Part shown: positions 1 to 4,929 of the stretch, piece by piece
Numbering within the stretch: position 1 is the stretch's first letter
Layout: each line of letters opens with the position of its first letter
Assembly: GCA_021199595.1 (NCBI GenBank)
Contig: JAJQHT010000225.1
Span: forward strand, 1-5,323
Reading direction: 5' to 3'
Origin: Oscillospiraceae bacterium
GTDB lineage: Bacteria > Bacillota > Clostridia > Oscillospirales > Oscillospiraceae
DNA length: 5,323 nucleotides
Position numbers and translations under genes: made by a program
The notes under the pieces: model-generated
Seen by the model: the letters and a program-made list of their open reading frames with translations, nothing else
What the model was told of the DNA's origin: nothing
Databases searched by the model: none

Positions 1-38
1 GCGGCTCCCCCGCAGAGGAAGCCCCCGCCGCCGAATAA
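1..38 (+). CDS. rplJ: 50S ribosomal protein L10, C-terminal end only (partial)
   Basis: Only the last eleven codons and the TAA stop (36-38) are inside the window. Read in the frame starting at position 3 they give GSPAEEAPAAE, an Ala/Pro/Glu-rich acidic tail of the kind found at the C terminus of many Clostridia L10 proteins. The main support is position: rplL follows after 51 bases on the same strand, and rplJ-rplL is one of the most conserved bacterial gene pairs. L10 is the stalk base protein that anchors L7/L12 dimers to the large ribosomal subunit. No terminator is visible between the two genes, so they are probably co-transcribed. No domain of L10 itself can be seen, so the call is mostly by context. 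Confidence 0.75.
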   Translation, partial: GSPAEEAPAAE

Positions 39-72
39 TCATTTCGGCTCCCCTATTTTTTACTAACTACTT

Positions 73-78
73 AGGAGG
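73..78 (+). promoter_or_regulatory. Shine-Dalgarno site of rplL (decides the start)
   Basis: AGGAGG is a perfect core match to the anti-SD of 16S rRNA. It ends only 2 nt before the ATG at 81, too close for normal initiation, and 11 nt before the ATG at 90, which is slightly long but usable. It therefore favours the start at 90. Confidence 0.8.
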
Positions 79-89
79 ATATGTTTAAA

Positions 90-461
90 ATGGCTAGCGA
101 AAAAGTTACCGCCATGATCGAAGAGATCAAGGCTCTCAGCGTTATGGAACTGGCTGAGCTGGTTCACGAGATCGAGGATGTATTCGGCGTTTCCGCCGCT
201 GCCGCCGTGGCCGCTCCCGTTGCCGCCGCCGGCCCCGCCGCAGAGGAAAAGACCGAGTTCGACGTGGTCATGACCGACTTCGGCTCCGAGAAGATCAAGG
301 TCATCAAGGAAGTCCGCGCCATCACCGGCCTGGGCCTGGCCGAGGCCAAGGCCAAGGTGGAGGGCGTTCCCGCCACCATCAAGGAGCAGGTCTCCAAGGA
401 CGAGGCCGAGGCCCTGAAGAAGCAGCTCGAAGACGTGGGCGCGAAGGTCGAGCTCAAGTAA
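90..461 (+). CDS. rplL: 50S ribosomal protein L7/L12
   Basis: L7/L12 forms the flexible multi-copy stalk of the 50S subunit, which recruits and stimulates the translational GTPases (EF-Tu, EF-G, IF2, RF3). The protein has 123 residues, normal for the family. Residues 1-35 are the N-terminal dimerisation helices that bind L10. Residues 36-54 are an Ala/Val/Pro/Gly hinge. Residues 55-123 are the globular C-terminal domain with the conserved GLGLAEAK segment (80-87) that contacts translation factors, ending in the typical VGAKVELK. An in-frame ATG at 81 would add MFK, but the spacing from AGGAGG (73-78) and the family-typical beginning MASEKVTA both point to 90. It is the last gene of the ribosomal-protein operon, closed by the terminator at 485-514. 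Confidence 0.97.
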   Translation: MASEKVTAMIEEIKALSVMELAELVHEIEDVFGVSAAAAVAAPVAAAGPAAEEKTEFDVVMTDFGSEKIKVIKEVRAITGLGLAEAKAKVEGVPATIKEQVSKDEAEALKKQLEDVGAKVELK

Positions 462-484
462 TCAAAGCAGCTTAACAAAAAAAT

Positions 485-514
485 GGGGCGCGTTTTATAA
501 CGCGCTCCTTTTTT
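485..514 (+). terminator. Rho-independent terminator of the rplJL operon
   Basis: A ten-pair stem (485-494 with 499-508, one G-U pair) closes a 4-nt loop TTAT and is followed by six T (509-514), 23 bases after the rplL stop. Seven A residues (477-483) lie on the other side, so the element could also act in the opposite direction. There the G-U pair becomes an A-C mismatch, making the hairpin weaker. Orientation and distance fit rplL as the main client. Confidence 0.93.
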
Positions 515-535
515 GCGTACCGGCCCGCATATAGC

Positions 536-565
536 AAAAGACCCGAACCCAAAGAGTTCGGATCT
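536..565 (-). terminator. Rho-independent terminator of the tRNA-Arg gene
   Basis: Read on the minus strand, AGATCCGAACTC pairs with GGGTTCGGGTCT around a TTT loop (12 pairs including two G-U), followed by a short T run. It starts 6 nt after the tRNA 3' end. On the plus strand the G-U pairs become mismatches and no T run follows, so the element is directional. It faces the rplL terminator with only about 20 bases between them. Confidence 0.88.
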
Positions 566-571
566 TCTGAT

Positions 572-648
572 TGGCACGGCATGAGGGATTCGAACCCCCG
601 GCCTTCTGGTCCGTAGCCAGACGCTCTATCCAGCTGAGCTAATGCCGC
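572..648 (-). tRNA. tRNA-Arg (anticodon ACG)
   Basis: The 77-nt minus-strand sequence folds into a complete cloverleaf. The acceptor stem is GCGGCAT / ATGCCGT (first pair G-U). The D stem is GCTC/GAGC with a GG-containing loop. The anticodon stem TCTGG/CCAGA is perfect, around loop CTACGGA, giving anticodon ACG. A 5-nt variable region is followed by a T arm with TTCGAAT. Discriminator G is followed by an encoded CCA (572-574 on the plus strand). The family normally has A34 converted to inosine by TadA, so that it reads CGU, CGC and CGA. The gene stands alone with its own promoter and terminator. Confidence 0.97.
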
Positions 649-669
649 TCGTGTCGCTCGCGCCAAAGT

Positions 670-698
670 ATTGTAGCACAAGCCGAACCAGATTGCAA
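670..698 (-). promoter_or_regulatory. Sigma-A promoter of the tRNA-Arg gene
   Basis: On the minus strand there is a -35 TTGCAA (693-698), a 17-base spacer and a -10 TACAAT (670-675), with TG one base before the -10 (extended -10). Both hexamers are close to consensus and the spacing is optimal. Transcription would start near 663, leaving a leader of roughly 15 nt before the tRNA 5' end at 648. This is a strong promoter, as expected for a stable RNA gene. Confidence 0.85.
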
Positions 699-707
699 GA
701 GGGTTTG

Positions 708-727
708 GAAAAAAATATATTTTTTTC
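708..727 (-). promoter_or_regulatory. A/T palindrome in UP-element position upstream of the tRNA promoter
   Basis: A perfect 20-base palindrome made of G, seven A, TATA, seven T and C stands out in this GC-rich window. It ends 9 bases upstream of the -35 box of the tRNA promoter, placing it at about -45 to -64 relative to the predicted start. This is where A/T tracts bind the C-terminal domain of the RNA polymerase alpha subunit at stable-RNA promoters. The UP-element role is inferred from position. The same tract could help end transcription from the small gene upstream, but a seven-pair A-U hairpin is weak. Confidence 0.5.
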
Positions 728-732
728 GCGAA

Positions 733-756
733 TCCCTCACAGGGAAGGCTTTCCCT
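733..756 (-). terminator. Possible weak terminator or alternative hairpins after the small protein gene
   Basis: AGGGA at 741-745 can pair either with TCCCT at 733-737 (loop CAC) or, one base longer, with TTCCCT at 751-756 (loop of 4). The two hairpins exclude each other. They lie just downstream of the minus-strand stop at 769. No T run follows directly, although A/T tracts come about 6 to 20 bases further on at 708-727. A non-classical terminator for the small gene is possible but not proven. Confidence 0.3.
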
Positions 757-768
757 CAAAAATGATTT

Positions 769-930
769 TTAAAATCCTATGCTGCCGGCCACGTTGTCCA
801 TCACATCGCCCATGGATTTGAGGGCTTTGCCGATGTTCATCTTCTTTTTTCGGGGCGCGGCTGCCATCCCCACCATGGAGCCAACCATCAATCCGACCCC
901 GATACCCTTAAAAAATGACATTTTGTTCAT
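769..930 (-). CDS. Small YtxH-like protein, 53 residues
   Basis: The minus-strand frame from ATG at 930 to TAA at 769-771 encodes 53 residues beginning MNKMSFFKGIGVGLMVGSM. A Gly/Met-rich hydrophobic stretch (residues 9-25) carries small residues at regular spacing. It is followed by APRKKK (25-30) and an amphipathic tail (IGKALKSMGDVMDNVAGSIG). This layout, glycine-zipper-like helix then AP-x-K-K then short helical tail, resembles the start of YtxH-like proteins, which are small Firmicutes membrane-associated or stress proteins of unclear function. GAGGGG lies 6 nt before the ATG at 930, favouring it over the ATG at 921. The gene sits between the tRNA and the divergent phosphoesterase operon. 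Base composition and codon use match the neighbours. Function is unknown, and the YtxH resemblance is by eye only. Confidence 0.75.
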   Translation of the reverse strand: MNKMSFFKGIGVGLMVGSMVGMAAAPRKKKMNIGKALKSMGDVMDNVAGSIGF

Positions 931-971
931 ACTTTACCCCTCTTTCACCGCTAGTATTTCCCGTCTTGTTG

Positions 972-980
972 TGATATATT
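972..980 (+). promoter_or_regulatory. Probable extended -10 promoter of the phosphoesterase operon
   Basis: TG (972-973), one base, then TATATT (975-980) matches the extended -10 element with one mismatch in the hexamer. No good -35 is seen 16-18 bases upstream, which extended -10 promoters tolerate. The predicted start is near 987, so the leader would be about 45 nt. The region 931-1031 separates two divergent genes and must also hold the promoter of the small minus-strand gene. For that gene only a poor candidate was found. Confidence 0.45.
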
Positions 981-997
981 TAATACATGAAAAATTT

Positions 998-1020
998 TCA
1001 GGGGTCCGACGGCCCCTTGA
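998..1020 (+). promoter_or_regulatory. Leader hairpin touching the ribosome binding site of the YmdB-family gene
   Basis: Within the predicted short leader, AGGGG (1000-1004) pairs with CCCCT (1013-1017). The stem can extend inward by two pairs (T-G, C-G) to a 4-nt loop and outward with a one-base bulge to position 1020. The right foot meets the first A of the AAGGAG ribosome binding site (1020-1025). There is no T run after it, so it is not a terminator. It may modulate ribosome access or protect the 5' end. The hairpin is seen in the sequence; the role is inferred. Confidence 0.4.
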
Positions 1021-1025
1021 AGGAG
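1020..1025 (+). promoter_or_regulatory. Shine-Dalgarno site of the YmdB-family gene (decides the start)
   Basis: AAGGAG ends 6 nt before the ATG at 1032. The alternative in-frame ATG at 987 has no such site and coincides with the predicted transcription start, so 1032 is chosen. Confidence 0.85.
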
Positions 1026-1031
1026 CAGACC

Positions 1032-1811
1032 ATGATTATCAGTATTCTGGCCGTGGGGGACGTTTGCGGCGCCCCCGGGCTTACCTTTTTGGAAAATCGC
1101 CTGCGCACCGTCCGGCGGGAGCTGGGCGTGTCCTTCGTGGTGGTGAACGGGGAAAATGCCAATGTGGTGGGCGTGACGCCCCAGCAGTGCGACCGTATCC
1201 TGGCCGCCGGGGCGGACGTTATCACCCTGGGAAACCACACCTGGGTGCGCTGGGAGCTTCAGCCATACCTTGCGGACAACGTCCGGGTGCTGCGGCCCAT
1301 CAACTACGCGCCCCAGTGCCCCGGGCGGGGCTTCGGGGTATACCGTACCCCCTTTGGGGAGATATGCGTCATCAACGCCCTGGGGCGCTTCACGCTGGAT
1401 ACCAACACCGACAACCCCTTTGTGGAGGTGGACTGCCTTTTGAAGGAGCTTGACCCGAAGCCCAAAATCATCCTGGTGGATATGCACGCAGAGGCCACCA
1501 GCGAGCGGCTGGGCATGGGATATTTCCTGGACGGACGGGTCAGCGCCGTGTGGGGTACGCACACCCATGTGCAGACCTCCGACGCGGACGTGCTTCCCAA
1601 CGGCACGGGCTATATCAGCGACCTCGGCATGACCGGGGCCTCCCACAGCGTTCTGGGGATTGACGTGGAGCAGTCCATCAACAAGTTCCTGGGCGATCCG
1701 CCCAGGCGCTATCGCTCCGGGAACGGCCCGGGGAAAATGGAGTGCTGTCTGTTTGACATCGACACGGAAACAGGCCGGTGCGTGAAGGCGGAGGCCATGC
1801 GGATTTTATGA
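1032..1811 (+). CDS. ymdB: YmdB-family metallophosphoesterase
   Basis: This is a 259-residue cytoplasmic phosphodiesterase of the calcineurin-like superfamily. The Bacillus subtilis YmdB relative hydrolyses cyclic nucleotide phosphodiesters and influences biofilm and motility gene expression. All metal ligands expected for the family are present: D10 in AVGDVCG, E41 and N42 in NGEN, N68 and H69 in GNH, H152 in DMHAE, H177 and H179 in GTHTH. DLGMTG (197-202) near the end is also typical. The length equals the family norm when the ATG at 1032 is used; starting at 987 would add fifteen residues of no family character. It leads a plus-strand operon and its stop codon overlaps the next start (ATGA, 1808-1811), implying translational coupling. 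In Bacillus ymdB sits beside rny (RNase Y), whereas here its partners are SbcCD/YhaON-like proteins. Substrate is inferred from family only. Confidence 0.93.
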   Translation: MIISILAVGDVCGAPGLTFLENRLRTVRRELGVSFVVVNGENANVVGVTPQQCDRILAAGADVITLGNHTWVRWELQPYLADNVRVLRPINYAPQCPGRGFGVYRTPFGEICVINALGRFTLDTNTDNPFVEVDCLLKELDPKPKIILVDMHAEATSERLGMGYFLDGRVSAVWGTHTHVQTSDADVLPNGTGYISDLGMTGASHSVLGIDVEQSINKFLGDPPRRYRSGNGPGKMECCLFDIDTETGRCVKAEAMRIL

Positions 1812-2911
1812 TACGGATTCTTCACGCGGCAGACCTGCACCTGGACTCCCCCTTTCAGGCCCTGGGACGGGATCGCTCCGCCCAGCGCCGGGCGGAGCAG
1901 CGCTCCCTTCTGGAGCGCATGGCCGCTATTGCGCGGGAGGAGCGTGCGGACATCGCCCTGTTCGCCGGGGATTTGTTCGATTCAGACAACGCCTTTGCAG
2001 AAACGGCCCGGCTCATCGAGGCTGTGACAGCGGATATGGCCATCCCCGGTTTCATTGCCCCCGGCAACCACGACTGGTACGGCCCCCGCTCCCCCTGGGC
2101 GCGGCTGAAATTAGGCGACAACGTCCATGTATTCACGGAGGAGGCTATTGAGTGCATCCCCCTTTCGGCGCTGAACGCGCGGATATTCGGCGCGGCCTTC
2201 GCCGGCCACCGAAGAAGCCCGCCTCTTGCAAATTTTGCCCCGCCGGAAAAAATCCCGGGGGTGACAGACATCCTGCTGCTGCACGGGGAGGTGGGAAACC
2301 CGGACTCCCCCTACGGGGCTATCACAGAATCAGAGCTTGCCGCCAGCGGCATGGACTATGTGGCCCTGGGCCACACCCACAGCTACAGCGGCCCCCGCCA
2401 GGCGGGGAACACCACTTACGCCTGGCCCGGCTGCCCGGAGGGCCGTGGATTTGACGAGACAGGCCAAAAGGGCGTCATCCTGGCCGATGTGGAGCCAGGA
2501 AGCTGCCGCATTGAGCAGCTCCCCCTGGACGGACGGCGGTATGAGGTGCTGACGGTAAACGTCACGGACACAGACCCGCTGACCGCCATCGAGGCAGCGC
2601 TCGACCGGGACACAGCGCGGGATATATACCGCATACGGCTGACCGGTCAGGCGGAGCCGGCCCCGGACAGGGCAGCCCTGACGCGGGCACTGGAGGGGCG
2701 GTTTTTCGCCCTGGAGCTGCGGGATGAGACCCGCCCTCCGCAGGATATTTGGGAGGGCCGCGAGCAGGACAGCCTGCGGGGCCTGTTTCTGGCCCGGCTT
2801 TGGAAGCAGTACCAGGCCGCACAGGAGGAATCGGAGCGTGCGCGGATAAGCCTGGCGGCTCGTTTCGGCCTTCAGGCCCTGGAAAACGGGGAAGAACCGC
2901 CCCTGCCATGA
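1808..2911 (+). CDS. SbcD/Mre11/YhaO-like DNA repair metallophosphoesterase
   Basis: This 367-residue protein has the calcineurin-like nuclease fold at its N terminus. The phosphoesterase motifs appear in order: D9 and H11 (ADLHLDSPF), D55 (AGDLFD), N87 and H88 (GNHD), H159 (LLHGEVG), H189 and H191 (GHTH). The DLHLDSPF start is typical of YhaO-type proteins of Firmicutes. The region after about residue 240 should be the capping and ATPase-binding part, with a Glu/Arg-rich helical tail. Such proteins are Mn-dependent exo/endonucleases that work with a Rad50-like ATPase, here encoded next (21 nt downstream). The ATG at 1808 overlaps the preceding stop. An upstream in-frame ATG at 1778 would add ten unrelated residues and is rejected. 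GGAGG at 1790-1794 is a little far (13 nt), which fits translational coupling. It is somewhat shorter than Bacillus YhaO. Nuclease activity is inferred. Confidence 0.9.
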   Translation: MIRILHAADLHLDSPFQALGRDRSAQRRAEQRSLLERMAAIAREERADIALFAGDLFDSDNAFAETARLIEAVTADMAIPGFIAPGNHDWYGPRSPWARLKLGDNVHVFTEEAIECIPLSALNARIFGAAFAGHRRSPPLANFAPPEKIPGVTDILLLHGEVGNPDSPYGAITESELAASGMDYVALGHTHSYSGPRQAGNTTYAWPGCPEGRGFDETGQKGVILADVEPGSCRIEQLPLDGRRYEVLTVNVTDTDPLTAIEAALDRDTARDIYRIRLTGQAEPAPDRAALTRALEGRFFALELRDETRPPQDIWEGREQDSLRGLFLARLWKQYQAAQEESERARISLAARFGLQALENGEEPPLP

Positions 2912-2932
2912 GATTATATATAGGATAAAGCC

Positions 2933-4891
2933 ATGAGAATCAAAAAAATGACCGCCTCCTTCGGGGCGCTGGAAAACAAAACGCTTTCCCTGGGGGACGG
3001 GCTGAACGTCATATACGCCCCCAACGAGAGCGGAAAATCTACCTGGTGCGCGTTCATACGGGCCATGCTGTACGGCATCAGCACCGCCCAGCGGGCCAAG
3101 CAGGGCCAGCAGCCGGACAAAATCAAATACCGTCCCTGGAGCGGCGCGCCCATGTCCGGCAGCATGGACATCGAGACGGCGGACAGCCCCGTCACGCTAC
3201 AGCGGCGGACAGAGCGGGCCAATCAGCCCATGCAGGCCTTTTCCGCCACCGTCACAGGAACGGACACCCCGGTGCCGGGACTTACCGGGGACTCCTGCGG
3301 CCAGACACTGACCGGCGCGCCCCGGGAGGTGTTCGAGCGCACCGCCTTCATCCGCCAGGCCGGTCTGAGCGTATCCAACGACCCGGAGCTTGAAAAGCGC
3401 ATCAACGCCCTTGTGACCGCCGGCGACGAGGAACAGTCCTATTCCCAGGCGGACAAGCAGCTCCAGGCATGGCAGCGGCGGCGCAGCGGCAGGCGGGGCG
3501 CCATACAAGAGCTGGAGGCAGAGATGGCGGAAAATCAAACCGCCCTGGACAAAATCGCCCAGGCCGCTCAAACGGTAGAGGCGCTGGACAAATCCATCGC
3601 CGCCGCTGAGGAGGCCCAGGCGCAGGCCGTCCGGCAGATGGAGCAGGCCCGCGCCCAGCAGCGGCGGGACGCCCTGGGGGATATGTCGCGGGCGCGGCAG
3701 TCCGTCCAGGAATGCCAGCAGGCCCAGGCGCAGGCGGAACGGGACGAGGCCGCCGCCCAGAATGCCTTGGATGATTCTCCCTACGGCGATATGGGGCCGG
3801 AGGAGGCCCGCCGCCGGACGGACATCGACGCAGAAAACGTCCGGGAGCTTGAAAAGCTGGCCGCCAAGCTGCCCCCGCCCTGGATCGCGTTCGTGCCGCT
3901 GGCCCTGGGCGCGGTGGCGTTTCTGCTGGCTTTGGTGCTGCCCTGGCAGGCAGAGCTTATCGCCGCCGGCGGCATACTGGTGCTGCTGTTCGTCATGATG
4001 TATCTGCGGCTGCAAAACCTGAAAAAGGCCAAGGAGGACACCCTTGCCGAGCGGGACAAAATATTAAACGCCTACGGCGCGGACAGCCCGGAGGAAATGG
4101 AAAGCCTGCTGGCCGAATACCGCCGGCTTTGGGACGCCTGGCAGCGAGCCTCCTATCACCTGGAGGAAACAGAAAACGCCCTTGCCAAGGCCCAGACCGC
4201 CCAGAAGGAGGCGGAAAGCCGGGCCATGGCGGGACTGGATTTCACCGACAGCGGCAGCAGCCCCGCCGCCCTGGCAAGCCAGGCCGTACAGGCCGGGCGG
4301 GAACGGCTGGACGCCCTGCGCCAGCAGCGGGCCATGGCCGTAGGGCAGGCCAAGGCGCTGGGCGACCCCATGGTGCTGCGCTCCGCGCTGGCGGAGCAGG
4401 AGCAGCGGCGGCAGGCCCTTTGGGAGCAGGACGAGGCCCTGGCCCTGGCCATCGAGGCCATGGAACAAGCCGACCGGGAGCTGCGGGGCCGCTTTTCCCC
4501 AAAAATCGCCGCCAAGGCGGCGGAGATATTTGCCCGCCTGACTGCGGGCCGGTACGACCAGATTACTCTGGCGCGCGATTTATCCGCCCGGGCCAAGCGG
4601 ACGGAGGATGCCGCCAGCCAGGAGGAGAGCTATCTCTCCCAGGGGGCAAGAGACCAGCTGTATCTGTCCCTGCGGCTGGCCCTGTGCGAGCTTGTTCTGC
4701 CGGAGGACGACCCCTGCCCCATTATTTTGGACGACGCGCTCGTCACCTTCGACCAGCCCCGTCTGGAGCAGGCCCTGACCCTTCTCAGGGAGCTTGGCGA
4801 GACGCGTCAGATCCTTCTTTTCTCCTGCCAGGAGCGGGAGCTGCAATATTTTGCGAACGACCAGGCGGTCACGGCGATACGCCTGTCGTAA
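2933..4891 (+). CDS. SbcC/Rad50/YhaN-like SMC-type ATPase with membrane hairpin
   Basis: This 652-residue ATPase is the likely partner of the upstream Mre11-like nuclease. The N-terminal head half has Walker A APNESGKST (29-37; the usual first Gly is Ala). A coiled coil, Ala/Gln/Glu/Arg-rich, spans about 170-312. Two hydrophobic segments follow (about 317-336 and 340-358), joined by the short turn PWQAE and ended by R359 and KK364-365, consistent with a hairpin whose ends are in the cytoplasm. A second coiled coil covers about 360-516. The C-terminal head half carries the signature LSQGARDQ (568-575), Walker B PIILDD (596-601), D607 of the D-loop, and ILLFSCQ (627-633) in the switch position. 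No CxxC zinc hook is present. It is shorter than E. coli SbcC or Bacillus YhaN, with arms of roughly 145-155 residues. The ribosome binding site is weak (TAGGAT, 2921-2926) in an A/T-rich spacer. Confidence 0.9.
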   Translation: MRIKKMTASFGALENKTLSLGDGLNVIYAPNESGKSTWCAFIRAMLYGISTAQRAKQGQQPDKIKYRPWSGAPMSGSMDIETADSPVTLQRRTERANQPMQAFSATVTGTDTPVPGLTGDSCGQTLTGAPREVFERTAFIRQAGLSVSNDPELEKRINALVTAGDEEQSYSQADKQLQAWQRRRSGRRGAIQELEAEMAENQTALDKIAQAAQTVEALDKSIAAAEEAQAQAVRQMEQARAQQRRDALGDMSRARQSVQECQQAQAQAERDEAAAQNALDDSPYGDMGPEEARRRTDIDAENVRELEKLAAKLPPPWIAFVPLALGAVAFLLALVLPWQAELIAAGGILVLLFVMMYLRLQNLKKAKEDTLAERDKILNAYGADSPEEMESLLAEYRRLWDAWQRASYHLEETENALAKAQTAQKEAESRAMAGLDFTDSGSSPAALASQAVQAGRERLDALRQQRAMAVGQAKALGDPMVLRSALAEQEQRRQALWEQDEALALAIEAMEQADRELRGRFSPKIAAKAAEIFARLTAGRYDQITLARDLSARAKRTEDAASQEESYLSQGARDQLYLSLRLALCELVLPEDDPCPIILDDALVTFDQPRLEQALTLLRELGETRQILLFSCQERELQYFANDQAVTAIRLS

Positions 4892-4929
4892 ATAAATAAT
4901 CCCATTTTTCAGAAAGAGAGCGTTATACC

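Noticed and set aside
572..648. tRNA-Arg gene as an integration attachment site
   Set aside because: No integrase, no repeated tRNA 3' end and no composition break is seen next to it; both flanks look like ordinary chromosome.
987..1031. N-terminal extension of the YmdB-family protein from ATG 987
   Set aside because: No ribosome binding site precedes 987, the predicted transcription start falls there, and AAGGAG is ideally placed for the ATG at 1032, where family homology begins.
779..1453. Long plus-strand frame of 224 codons
   Set aside because: It is antisense to the small minus-strand gene, then reads out of frame through the YmdB-family gene. Composition is that of a GC-rich shadow frame and no domain is recognisable.
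2912..2932. Internal promoter in the A/T-rich gap before the ATPase gene
   Set aside because: TATATA-like bases are present, but no -35 box lies at a suitable distance. The A/T bias is equally explained by the need for an unstructured ribosome binding site.
3612..3735. 16-base direct repeat (3612-3627 and 3720-3735)
   Set aside because: Both copies are in frame 36 codons apart in the Ala/Gln-rich coiled coil and encode similar AQAQA residues. Biased amino-acid and codon use explains them without any mobile or regulatory role.
3197..4015. Minus-strand 272-codon frame opposite the ATPase gene
   Set aside because: The plus strand carries complete ATPase motifs. The antisense frame is low-complexity, explained by GC-rich codon bias, and has no recognisable domain.
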